This document shows, in pieces, positions 33,739 through 41,897 of a stretch of 64,000 nt of DNA. The translations under genes were made by a program, and so were the position numbers. Location: contig JAYGHB010000001.1 in assembly GCA_034931985.1 (NCBI GenBank), positions 310,001 to 374,000 of the forward strand. Direction: 5' to 3'. The notes beneath the pieces were generated by a model. It saw only the letters and a program-made list of their open reading frames with translations, searched no databases and was not told the DNA's origin. The stretch comes from Halotia wernerae. GTDB taxonomy: Bacteria > Cyanobacteriota > Cyanobacteriia > Cyanobacteriales > Nostocaceae. Numbering within the stretch: the stretch's first letter is position 1; each line of letters starts with the position of its first letter.

Positions 33739-34286
33739 CCGCGGAGACGATCCAACGCTTGCGCATCGAAGACGCGACGCCGGAAAACGCGGCGCCGTTC
33801 GGCTGGCTGCTCGGCTCCAACGTGCCCGAGCCCGGCAATCGCCTGCATTTCTACGACGGCGTGTTGCGCAAGCCCACACGCTTCGAGTCCGACGAACAGA
33901 CCGAGCTGACGGTCGCGACCTTGCGCCGCCGTCCCCTCGCCGTGCGCTGGATCGAACGTCATTTCAAACATACGCAGACCTTTATTCCGCTGAAGGGCAA
34001 GCCGTTCGTCGTGGTGCTGGGGGCACCCAACGACCAGCCGATGCCGGATATGGGCGCCTTGAAGGCGCTGCGCTTCGACGGCAGTGCGGGCTTCTGCATG
34101 AAGATCGGCTGCTGGCACGAATTCCCCTTCGTGCTGGAAGACGACACCGATCTGATCGTCATCCTGCGCCGCGAGACGCACAGCAATCTGCGCGACGTGC
34201 GCGGCACGGAAGCCGAAGGCGACGATCTGGAGAAGCGCGATCTGTGGCAGCGTTTGGATTTGTCGATCGAACTCGATTTGAATTGA
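33735..34286 (+). CDS. Ureidoglycolate lyase (AllA)-like protein
   Basis: A 183-residue cupin-fold protein. The stretch VRWIERHFKHTQTFIPLKGKPFVVVLGAP matches the AllA core (ERHxxxxQxFIPL...PFxVVVA), and FCMKIGCWHEFPFVLE supplies the later conserved His. AllA cleaves ureidoglycolate to glyoxylate and urea in allantoin degradation, but no other allantoin gene is visible here. It may act on another ureido or hydroxy acid. Its stop shares one base with the GMC start (TGATG). Confidence 0.78.
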   Translation: MTAETIQRLRIEDATPENAAPFGWLLGSNVPEPGNRLHFYDGVLRKPTRFESDEQTELTVATLRRRPLAVRWIERHFKHTQTFIPLKGKPFVVVLGAPNDQPMPDMGALKALRFDGSAGFCMKIGCWHEFPFVLEDDTDLIVILRRETHSNLRDVRGTEAEGDDLEKRDLWQRLDLSIELDLN

Positions 34287-35905
34287 TGGCCGAAATACTT
34301 CACGAAGCCGACTTCGTCGTCGTCGGGGCGGGTTCCGCCGGTTCGTTGCTCGCCGCACGCTTGGCGGCGGACGGCAAACACAAAGTCGCGGTAATCGAAG
34401 CGGGCCCGCCCGGCCGCGATCCGCTGCTGACCGTGCCCTTACTGACCGGCTGGTTCCTGCGCGGCACGAAGTACACATGGCAATTCGAGACCGAGCCGCA
34501 AACGCATCTCGGCCATCGGCGCCTCAAATGGCCGCGCGGCAAGCTGGTCGGCGGATCGGGCGCCATCAACGGCATGGTCTGGGTGCGCGGCCTGCCCTCC
34601 GACTACGAACATTGGGCGCAAACGGGCCTGCGCGATTGGTCGTGGGAAAAGGTCGAGCCCGTCTACCGAGCGCTGGAGAACGAGCCGAGCGGCGACGGGC
34701 GCAAGGCGCTTGGCATCGAGCAGCCCGATTGGTGGACGCCGCTTTACGACGCCTATCTGAATGCGGCCGAAACCGCGGGTTACGGCCGCACCGACGACTT
34801 CAACGGCCCCAACCCAATGGGGGCCGGACGCTATCGCTTCAATATTCGCGGCGGGCGGCGCGCCAGCACGGCGCGCGCTTATCTGAAACCCGCCGTCGCG
34901 AATGAAAGCCTGCGTCTGATCGCCGACGCCGAAGTCGTGCGCCTCACCTTCGACGGCAAGCGCTGCACCGGCCTTATTCTGCGCCAAGGCGGCGTCGAGC
35001 GGATCGTCAGAGCGCGCCGGGAAGTGATCGTCTGCGCCGGGACCGTCGGCTCGCCGCATTTGCTGCTACGCTCGGGCATCGGTCCGGCGGGCGAACTCTC
35101 GGCACTGGGCGTGCCCGTCGTCGCCGATCGGGCGCAAGTCGGCGCCAATTTGCAGGACCATCTGCTGATCCGCGTCGAACATGCGGCGTTGAAGCCCGGC
35201 GGCTTGAACGAATTGCTGCGCGCCGACCGCGCGGCATTCGCGCTGTTGCGCGCGCTGATCCAGGGCAAAGGTCCGGCCGCGTGTTTCCCGCTGCTGGTCG
35301 GCGGCTATTTCAAGTCGGAGCCCGGCCTGGCCGAGCCCGATCTGCAAAGCCATTTCATGCCGGCGCTGACCAGCGCCACGATAAGGGTCAACCCGTTCCG
35401 CGATCCGCCGGGGGCCCGCACCGAGAACGGCTTCTTCGCCAATATCTGCCAGATGCGCCCGGAAAGCCGGGGCCGCATCTCGCTCGCCAGCGCCGATCCG
35501 CTCGCCGCGCCGCGCATCGATCCCAATTACCTGTCGGCGCCGCGCGACAAACGCGTGCTGACGGCCGGCGTCAAAATCCTGCGCGGGTTGTTCGCCCAGC
35601 CCGCTTTCGACGGCTGGCGTGGTGCGGAATTGATGCCGGGCCCGGACGTGCGCAGCGACGCCGAAATCCTCGATTGGATCGCGCAAAAGGCCGACACGGT
35701 CTTCCACCCCGTCGGCACCTGCCGCATGGGGGCGGACGACGCGGCGGTCGTCGACGGGCGCTTGGCCGTTCGCGGCGTGCAAGGTTTGCGCGTGTCCGAT
35801 GCGTCGGTCATGCCCGCGATCACCTCGGCCAACACCAACGCGCCCACGGTGATGATAGCGGAACGTACCGCGCGCTTCGCGCTGGAAGACGCGGCGCGCG
35901 GCTAA
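34286..35905 (+). CDS. GMC family FAD-dependent oxidoreductase
   Basis: A 539-residue glucose-methanol-choline oxidoreductase. It has the FAD loop DFVVVGAGSAGSLLAARLA, GMC signature 1 (WPRGKLVGGSGAINGMVWVRG), signature 2 (VIVCAGTVGSPHLLLRSGIGP) and the active-site region VFHPVGTCRMG, followed by SANTNAPTVMIAER. It should oxidise a primary or secondary alcohol. The last gene of the seven-gene operon, it converges on the TrmH-type gene with a CTAA stop overlap. The preceding long open frame is a shadow of the upstream genes; the ATG at 34286 is fixed by TGATG. Confidence 0.93.
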   Translation: MAEILHEADFVVVGAGSAGSLLAARLAADGKHKVAVIEAGPPGRDPLLTVPLLTGWFLRGTKYTWQFETEPQTHLGHRRLKWPRGKLVGGSGAINGMVWVRGLPSDYEHWAQTGLRDWSWEKVEPVYRALENEPSGDGRKALGIEQPDWWTPLYDAYLNAAETAGYGRTDDFNGPNPMGAGRYRFNIRGGRRASTARAYLKPAVANESLRLIADAEVVRLTFDGKRCTGLILRQGGVERIVRARREVIVCAGTVGSPHLLLRSGIGPAGELSALGVPVVADRAQVGANLQDHLLIRVEHAALKPGGLNELLRADRAAFALLRALIQGKGPAACFPLLVGGYFKSEPGLAEPDLQSHFMPALTSATIRVNPFRDPPGARTENGFFANICQMRPESRGRISLASADPLAAPRIDPNYLSAPRDKRVLTAGVKILRGLFAQPAFDGWRGAELMPGPDVRSDAEILDWIAQKADTVFHPVGTCRMGADDAAVVDGRLAVRGVQGLRVSDASVMPAITSANTNAPTVMIAERTARFALEDAARG

Positions 35906-36717
35906 AGCCGCTCGCGCACGGCGTAGAGCATCACGCCCGCGGCGACGGAGAGGTTGAGCGATTCCACGCCATCGCGCATCGGCAATTTGACCAGCGTGCC
36001 GCACGAATCGCGCATCGCATCGCTAAGGCCGCTTTGTTCGGTGCCATTGACGATCAATGTCGGCGCCAAATAACGGGCTTCGCGATAGTCGACCGCACCT
36101 TGCAGCGATGTGCCGACCGAAACGCCGGGCCAACCGCGCACGAACGCGAACGCTTCGTCCGGTTCGGCCGCATAGACCGGCACGGCGAAAATCGACCCCA
36201 TCGTCGCGCGCACCGCCTCGATACCGAACGGATCGCACGTATTCCCGATCAGAATCACCCCGCCCGCCCCGGTCGCGTCCGCCGTGCGCACGCACGTGCC
36301 GAGATTGCCGGGATCGCGCACGCCCTCCAGCGCCAGCCACAGCGGCGCCGATTTGGGATCGAGATCGGCAAGACGGCGCACACGCTGGCGGAAAACGCCG
36401 ATCATGCTTTGCGCATTGTCACGCTGGGAGATTTTTTCCAACACCGCGTCCGAGACTTCCAGCAATTGCGCGCCGGCGGCGGCGGCCTGGGCGCAAAGTG
36501 CGGCGACGGACGGATCGGAACGATAAGCCAGCATCTCGGGCGCAAAGCCGTGATCGAGCGCTTGGGCGATCGTGCGCGCCCCTTCGGCAAGGAACAATCC
36601 CGTCTGCGCGCGCGCCTTGCGCATATGCAGGGCGCGGATTTCCTTGACCAGCGGATTGGCCACGCTGGCGATCTCGCGCACGCGCGGGCCGGTATTGTCG
36701 GAACGGAAATCTGTCAC
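35902..36717 (-). CDS. SpoU/TrmH family RNA methyltransferase
   Basis: A 271-residue SPOUT methyltransferase. The N-terminal RNA-binding domain includes VREIASVANPLVKEIRAL and GLFLAEGARTI. The knotted catalytic domain has LALEGVRDPGNLGTCVRTADATG (motif 1), a middle Asn/Ile region (TLIVNGTEQSGLSDAM) and the C-terminal knot LPMRDGVESLNLSVAAGVMLYAV. It probably 2'-O-methylates rRNA or tRNA, as RlmB and TrmH relatives do. It is unrelated in function to the GMC operon with which it converges. The cobalamin gene cobK starts divergently about 57 bp away. Confidence 0.92.
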   Translation of the reverse strand: MTDFRSDNTGPRVREIASVANPLVKEIRALHMRKARAQTGLFLAEGARTIAQALDHGFAPEMLAYRSDPSVAALCAQAAAAGAQLLEVSDAVLEKISQRDNAQSMIGVFRQRVRRLADLDPKSAPLWLALEGVRDPGNLGTCVRTADATGAGGVILIGNTCDPFGIEAVRATMGSIFAVPVYAAEPDEAFAFVRGWPGVSVGTSLQGAVDYREARYLAPTLIVNGTEQSGLSDAMRDSCGTLVKLPMRDGVESLNLSVAAGVMLYAVRERL

Positions 36718-36774
36718 TGCGATCGGGAACCGCGACGAGGCTGGGATTCCAGTTTATGCTTTATCGTTCCGGCC

Positions 36775-37521
36775 ATGCAAACATCCCCTTCCGTCCTGAT
36801 CCTCGGCGGCACGACCGAGGCTTACGACCTCGCCGCCGCCCTCGTCGCGCGCGGGAACTTGCGCGTCGTCACGTCGTTCGCGGGGCGCACGACGTCACCG
36901 CGCCTGCCCGCGGGCGAATGGCGCAGCGGCGGATTCGGCGGTGCCGAAGGACTCGCCGCGTATCTGCGCGCCGAAAAATTCGACGCGGTGATCGACGCCA
37001 CGCATCCTTTCGCCACCGCGATGGCCCTCAACGCCGCCGAGGCCTGCGCGCAGGAAAACACGGCGCTGCTGCGCCTCGAACGCGAAGCTTGGCGCACCGG
37101 TCCCGGCGACCGCTGGACGGAGGTCGATACGCTGGACGCGGCGGCGGAAATCGTGCGGCGCGACGCCACGCGCGTGCTGATGGCCGTCGGCCGCCAGGAA
37201 TTGGCGCCCTTCGCGGCGCTCGACGATATCTGGTTCCTGATCCGCTCGGTCGAAGCGCCCGAACCGATGCCGGCCTTCAAGCAATACGAATTGCTGCTGT
37301 CGCGCGGGCCCTTCGACGCGGCAAGCGAACGCGACTTGCTGCGCGACAAGCGCATCGACATGGTCGTTTGCAAGAACAGCGGCGGTACCGCGACGCAAGC
37401 CAAGCTGATCGCCGCGCGCGCGCTTGGCATTCCGGTGACGATGAAGCGCCGCCCGCCCCGGCCCGATCTGCCGATCGCCTATACGATCGACGAAGCGCTC
37501 GCGTGGCTCAAACTTCGCTGA
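36775..37521 (+). CDS. cobK: Precorrin-6A reductase
   Basis: A 248-residue NAD(P)H-dependent enzyme reducing precorrin-6A to dihydroprecorrin-6X in corrin ring synthesis. VLILGGTTEAYDLAAALV is the cofactor-binding N-terminus. VIDATHPFATAMALNAAEAC is the CobK/CbiJ signature, and MVVCKNSGGTATQAKLIAARALGIPVTMKRRP its C-terminal counterpart. ATG 36775 is used because the frame upstream is a shadow of the TrmH gene. It runs opposite to the rest of the cob genes and its 3' end overlaps cobJ by 14 bp. Confidence 0.93.
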   Translation: MQTSPSVLILGGTTEAYDLAAALVARGNLRVVTSFAGRTTSPRLPAGEWRSGGFGGAEGLAAYLRAEKFDAVIDATHPFATAMALNAAEACAQENTALLRLEREAWRTGPGDRWTEVDTLDAAAEIVRRDATRVLMAVGRQELAPFAALDDIWFLIRSVEAPEPMPAFKQYELLLSRGPFDAASERDLLRDKRIDMVVCKNSGGTATQAKLIAARALGIPVTMKRRPPRPDLPIAYTIDEALAWLKLR

Positions 37522-39148
37522 GCGGTTTCTTGTCGCCGTACCAGCGCGGCGTGTAGACCCAGCGTCCGCCGTCGAAGGTCGTCGTCGTCGACGAGCCGAC
37601 GATCACGACCGTGCGCATATCCACGTCGGCCGGATCGAGCGTGCCGAGCGTGACCACACGCCAGCTCTCGTCCGGGCGGCCGATATCGCGGCCCAGCACG
37701 ACGGGCGTTTGCGGTGCGCGATGCGCGCGGATCGCCGTCAACGCCTGCGCCAATTGCGTGGGCCGCGCGCGGGAGATCGGGTTGTAAAGGGCCAGCACCA
37801 GATCGGCTTGCGCGGCCAGCGCCAAGCGCCGTTCTATCGCATCCCAGGGCTTGAGATTGTCGGACAGCGAGATGACGCAAAAATCATGGCCCAACGGCGC
37901 GCCGCTGCGCGCGGCCGCCGCTTGCGCCGCCGAAATGCCCGGCACGATCTTCAAATCGACGCCATGCCACGCCGGATCGGCGCTGTCGTGCAGCGCTTCC
38001 AGCACCGCCGCCGCCATCGCGAATATCCCCGGATCGCCGGACGACACGACCGCGACCGAGCGGCCTTGTACGGCCAATTCAAAGGCGTGGCGCGCGCGCG
38101 CAAACTCCTCGCGATTGTCGGAGGCGTGAACGACCTGATGCGGCGCGAAAGGCCCCGCCATGCGAAGATAGGTTTCGTAGCCGATCAGATCGTCTGCCTG
38201 CGCCAACTCGCGCTGCGCCTCGGGCGTGCGCCAGTCGAGCGTTCCGGGGCCGATCCCGATCACGCTTATTTTCCCGCGCGCGCGCCCGATCGTCGCCGGA
38301 TCGATCGGCGCATCGGCGACGGTTAGCGCAACGGGATCGGCGTCGAGCGCGGCGGCGACGCGCAACGGGCGATCCAGCGTTCTCGCAAGCGCATGGATCG
38401 CGGGATCGGCGATATCCCTTTCGGAGGCGACGACGCAAGCGACGGCAAGCGGCGACAAGCCTTGCGCTTGAAGTGCGGCCATCACGCGATCGGCGGCGCC
38501 GCCTTGGACGTCGATACGCACGGCGCGCGGATGGAAAACGAGTTCGCCGTCGGCGGGCGCGACCACCTTCGGCGTGATGCGGATCGTCAACGCCCCCGCA
38601 GGATCGATCGGCAAACGCGAATTTTCGAGCCACGGCGCCTTGCCGTCGATCCGCAGCTTCGCCCCGGCGAGCAAATCGGACATGAAGCGTTTGCCGGCCG
38701 CCGGATTGGCGAGCACATAGCCTTCGGGCGCCAATTCCAGTGTCGTGCCGAAACGGACTTCGCCGGTCGTGGTGATCGCGGGCGTGGTCTCCAGCGCCGC
38801 ACCGATCCGCCGGGCTAGATCGTTGACGCCGCGCAAACCGCCGAGCAGCGGCACGATCGCACTGCCGTCCTCCGCCACGACGACGACCGGCGGCTCGGCG
38901 CGCTTGTCCTGCAACAAGGGTGCAAGTGCCCGCACCACGATGCCCGTCGCGCACAGCACGACGATCGGCGTGTCGCGCAAGAAAAGTTCGCGCAATTCGG
39001 GCCCGAATTCGTCGAACCCGATATCCGCACCCGTGACGCGGGATTTGAGACCATGCACTTGCGCGCCCGGCAGCGCGGCCGCGATCTTCTGCGCGACGGG
39101 CAGACTGCCCGCCCCCAGAATCACGATCGCGGCGGCGCGGGCGCTCAT
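37508..39148 (-). CDS. cobJ: CbiG-CobJ fusion: cobalt-precorrin-5A hydrolase-like domain plus precorrin-3B C17-methyltransferase
   Basis: A 546-residue fusion. Residues about 1-290 are CbiG-like: ATGIVVRALAPLLQDKRAEPPVVV, then LLGGLRGVNDLARRIG, then a C-terminal CbiG segment. Residues about 293-546 are CobJ: ISVIGIGPGTLDWRTPEAQ, VSSGDPGIFAM, IVPGISAAQAAAA and LYNPISRARP. CobJ methylates C17 with ring contraction in the aerobic pathway. A CbiG-type hydrolase is needed in the anaerobic route, and such fusions are known in alphaproteobacteria where the CbiG part may not be catalytic. The start overlaps the cobI stop (ATGA). Confidence 0.93.
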   Translation of the reverse strand: MSARAAAIVILGAGSLPVAQKIAAALPGAQVHGLKSRVTGADIGFDEFGPELRELFLRDTPIVVLCATGIVVRALAPLLQDKRAEPPVVVVAEDGSAIVPLLGGLRGVNDLARRIGAALETTPAITTTGEVRFGTTLELAPEGYVLANPAAGKRFMSDLLAGAKLRIDGKAPWLENSRLPIDPAGALTIRITPKVVAPADGELVFHPRAVRIDVQGGAADRVMAALQAQGLSPLAVACVVASERDIADPAIHALARTLDRPLRVAAALDADPVALTVADAPIDPATIGRARGKISVIGIGPGTLDWRTPEAQRELAQADDLIGYETYLRMAGPFAPHQVVHASDNREEFARARHAFELAVQGRSVAVVSSGDPGIFAMAAAVLEALHDSADPAWHGVDLKIVPGISAAQAAAARSGAPLGHDFCVISLSDNLKPWDAIERRLALAAQADLVLALYNPISRARPTQLAQALTAIRAHRAPQTPVVLGRDIGRPDESWRVVTLGTLDPADVDMRTVVIVGSSTTTTFDGGRWVYTPRWYGDKKPLSEV

Positions 39149-39876
39149 CCCTGCCAACGTGCGCCGGGCACGAGGATCATCGAGAAATACGGCACTTTCG
39201 CCGGATCGATTTCGGCGAAGGGCACGATCCGTTGTGCGGCCATCGTCGCGCGTTCGACATAGAGCGCGCGATCCGCGAGGCCGAGCTTGACCAGCACGCG
39301 GCGCACTTTCTCGAAATTGCTGCCGAGCTTCATGATGGCCGCCGCATCGGCCTGCGCCAACCGCGCTTCGAGATCCGCCTCCGTGGACACGCCCGACAGC
39401 ACGGTCAAAGTCTGATTGCGATAGACGAGCGGTGCCGCCAACGCGGCCGAACTCGCGACGATCGAACACACGCCCGGCACGACGTCGGTCGGATAGCGGG
39501 TGCTGAGCCGATCGTGGAGATACATGAACGAGCCGTAGAAAAACGGGTCGCCTTCGCAAAGCACGGCCACGTCGGTGCCCGCATCGAGATGGTGCGCGAT
39601 CTCGTTGGCGGCCGCGTCGTAGAAATCGGCGATGATGGTCTCGTAGCAATGCGGCGGTTCGAGCTTTTCGGTCGTCACCGGATAGATCAGCGGCATCATC
39701 GTCTGACGCGGATCGAGATAGGATTCGACGATCGAGAGCGCGTTGCTCTTTTTCGCCTTGGCCGAGAGATAGGCGACGACCGGGGCCGCGCGCAGAATAC
39801 GCAGCGCCTTGACGGTCAGAAGTTCGGGATCGCCCGGCCCGACGCCGAGCCCGTAGAGACGGCCGGTCTTGTTCAT
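39145..39876 (-). CDS. cobI: Precorrin-2 C20-methyltransferase
   Basis: A 243-residue tetrapyrrole methylase. YGLGVGPGDPELLTVKALRIL is the family start, AVLCEGDPFFYGSFMYLHDRL the second SAM loop, and VVPGVCSIVASSAALA the third. It methylates precorrin-2 at C20 to give precorrin-3A, using SAM. The longer frame upstream is a shadow; ATG 39876 shares a base with the cobH stop (TGATG), fixing the start. The stop overlaps the cbiG-cobJ start. Confidence 0.95.
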   Translation of the reverse strand: MNKTGRLYGLGVGPGDPELLTVKALRILRAAPVVAYLSAKAKKSNALSIVESYLDPRQTMMPLIYPVTTEKLEPPHCYETIIADFYDAAANEIAHHLDAGTDVAVLCEGDPFFYGSFMYLHDRLSTRYPTDVVPGVCSIVASSAALAAPLVYRNQTLTVLSGVSTEADLEARLAQADAAAIMKLGSNFEKVRRVLVKLGLADRALYVERATMAAQRIVPFAEIDPAKVPYFSMILVPGARWQG

Positions 39877-40499
39877 CACTCGACCTCCGTCGCCAGCGCG
39901 TTCACAGCGGCGGCGGCGATGGCGCTGCCCCCGCGCCGTCCGCGCAGCGCCACGAACGCCGCGCCCCGGCTGTTCGCGGCGAGTTCGTCCTTCGATTCGG
40001 CGGCCCCGATGAAGCCGACGGGAAAGCCGAGGATCAAGGCCGGGCGCGGCGCGCCCTCGTCGAGCATTTCGAGCAAGCGATAGAGTGCGGTCGGCGCGTT
40101 GCCGATGGCGACGACAGATCCGGCAAGGTCGGGAAGCCAAAGTTCGAGTGCAGCGGCCGAGCGCGTATTGCCGATCCGCGCGGCGAGGTCTGGCACTTTC
40201 GGGTCGCCCAGCGTGCAGATCACGCTGTTCTTCGCGGGCAAGCGCGCGCGGGTGATGCCTTCGGCGACCATGCGCGCGTCGCAGAGGATCGGTGCGCCCG
40301 ACGCCAGCGCGTCGCGCCCCGCCTTCCCCGCGCCTTCGGAAAAAACCAGATCGCCGGCCGCATCGACCATGCCGCAAGCATGGATCACGCGCACCGCGAG
40401 CTTCTCCAGATCCGGCGGCACGCGGGAAAGATCGGCTTCTCGGCGGATCGTGGCGAAGGATCTGCGATAGATCTCGGCGCCGTCGCGAATATAGTCCAT
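39876..40499 (-). CDS. cobH: Precorrin-8X methylmutase
   Basis: A 207-residue CobH/CbiC enzyme that moves the C11 methyl to C12, forming hydrogenobyrinate. The N-terminal YIRDGAEIYRRSFATIR, catalytic His in VRVIHACGMVD (about residue 40) and GNAPTALYRLLEML are diagnostic. It lies seven bases downstream of cobG and overlaps cobI by one base. Length and motifs are normal. Confidence 0.95.
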   Translation of the reverse strand: MDYIRDGAEIYRRSFATIRREADLSRVPPDLEKLAVRVIHACGMVDAAGDLVFSEGAGKAGRDALASGAPILCDARMVAEGITRARLPAKNSVICTLGDPKVPDLAARIGNTRSAAALELWLPDLAGSVVAIGNAPTALYRLLEMLDEGAPRPALILGFPVGFIGAAESKDELAANSRGAAFVALRGRRGGSAIAAAAVNALATEVE

Positions 40500-40506
40500 C
40501 GACTTC

Positions 40507-41778
40507 CTAAGCTGCTGAAACGACGCGGGCGGCGTCGGCGATCGCGGCGTCTTCCGCGACGCACCGCCCGAACCGCGCCGAATCGTTCCCGTCTTTGCGG
40601 AATACCGTATAGCGCCCCGGCGCCAGTGCTTGGAGCGTGACGTCTGCCGTGCCTGCGACGGCGCAGGATTTGGCGCAGCCGGTCAGATGGACCGTCTTGC
40701 CGCCCAGATCGCCCAGATCGCGGGCGAGCCTATCTGCGTCGATCTTCGTGTCGGCCAAGGCCGAAGCACAGCCCGAACTGCCCGAACACGCGACGATCGA
40801 CGCCAACGGCAATGCGGGATCGACGATCAAACCGGCCGCCGCCGCCGCTTTTGCCGCCGCGTGCGGATCGACGACACAAGGCAGCACGACGCTTTGCCAC
40901 GGGGTCAGGCGCAACGTGCCATCGCCATAGGTCTCGGCAAGCGACGCGAGGTCTTCGAGCATCGCCGGCGACAGGCGCCCGAGCGGGGGTACGGCGCCGA
41001 GAAACCGTTTCCCGCCGCGCTGCGGATGGATGCCGACATGGCCCATCGGGCGCAATGCCGGCCGGACCCAGATTTCACGACGCAATTCGCCGCCCAGCCG
41101 CGACAGAATTTCGTCGCGCGATGCGGTCTTCAGCAGATCGCGATAGCGCCGGATTTCCGGATCGGCCCCCGCCAGTTCGAGGAACCGCGAGATGGCCGCG
41201 TTCACGGCCTTCGCGGCGTCGGCTTCGGCGAACACGAGATAGGGAATGCCGCGCGCGGCTTGTTCGACACTGCCCGCGATCCCCAAAGCGACTTTGCCGT
41301 CGCCCAACGCGGCGAGCCAGATATCGTTCGGGTGATCGATCGCGACGAGGCTTTCGCCCGCATCGAGCGACACGCCGAATTTCGGGTTCAAACGCTCGGC
41401 GATCCCGTCGCTTTGCAGAAACGCGTCGATCGCGGCCGCCACCGGCAGCGCATCGAACGCCTGCGCGGGATCGATTCCGGCGGTCGGGCTGACCAGCACG
41501 TTGCGCGCGCCGTCGGCCTCCGGGCGCGAAGGTCCCAGTCCGGCCGCGACGAACTCGCCGATCAACGCCGCCTCCCCGTCCGGGGCCACGCCGCGCAGTT
41601 GAAGATTGGCGCGGTTCGTGACGTCGATCACGCCGTTCGTATGCCGTTTGGCGATTCCGGCGATGGCGCGCGCCGCCGGGACGGCGAGATGGCCGAAGGC
41701 GAGCCGCAAGCGGCAAATCCCGCCGTCGCGCGCGGGCACGATGCGGAACAAACCCGGGCAAGCGGTGTTGGCGCGCAT
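40507..41778 (-). CDS. cobG: Precorrin-3B synthase (oxygen-dependent)
   Basis: A 423-residue sulfite/nitrite-reductase-like protein. It carries the cysteines for a 4Fe-4S centre in VACSGSSGCASALADTK and LTGCAKSCAVAG, plus the half-domains GVIDVTNRANLQLRGV and TLRLTPWQSVVLP. CobG uses O2 to hydroxylate C20 and form the gamma-lactone, so its presence marks the aerobic route. The ATG at 41778 has a GGGAGAGGGG ribosome site immediately upstream. It leads cobG-cobH-cobI-cobJ on the minus strand. Confidence 0.95.
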   Translation of the reverse strand: MRANTACPGLFRIVPARDGGICRLRLAFGHLAVPAARAIAGIAKRHTNGVIDVTNRANLQLRGVAPDGEAALIGEFVAAGLGPSRPEADGARNVLVSPTAGIDPAQAFDALPVAAAIDAFLQSDGIAERLNPKFGVSLDAGESLVAIDHPNDIWLAALGDGKVALGIAGSVEQAARGIPYLVFAEADAAKAVNAAISRFLELAGADPEIRRYRDLLKTASRDEILSRLGGELRREIWVRPALRPMGHVGIHPQRGGKRFLGAVPPLGRLSPAMLEDLASLAETYGDGTLRLTPWQSVVLPCVVDPHAAAKAAAAAGLIVDPALPLASIVACSGSSGCASALADTKIDADRLARDLGDLGGKTVHLTGCAKSCAVAGTADVTLQALAPGRYTVFRKDGNDSARFGRCVAEDAAIADAARVVSAA

Positions 41779-41897
41779 CCCCTCTCCCTTCGTTCCGCCG
41801 CTTCGGTTAAACATTTGGTCAGAGCCGTTAAAGATCATACTCGTCCCGATCCCGCAACGCCCGTAATGTCCGGATCGGCTTGACGAATCGAGGATAA
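41779..41897 (+). promoter_or_regulatory. Divergent promoter region cobG / cobL, no B12 riboswitch
   Basis: This 119-bp region separates two cob transcription units. It holds a moderately AT-rich patch (GGTTAAACATTTGG, 41805-41818) that could contain a promoter for one or both. It is too short for a cobalamin riboswitch in either direction, and I see no B12-box-like conserved stem. Ribosome sites are GGGAGAGGGG for cobG and AGGAT for cobL. Confidence 0.45.

Noticed and set aside
41779..41897. Possible B12 riboswitch between cobG and cobL
   Set aside because: Only 119 bp shared by two divergent genes and no recognisable conserved stem or B12 box.
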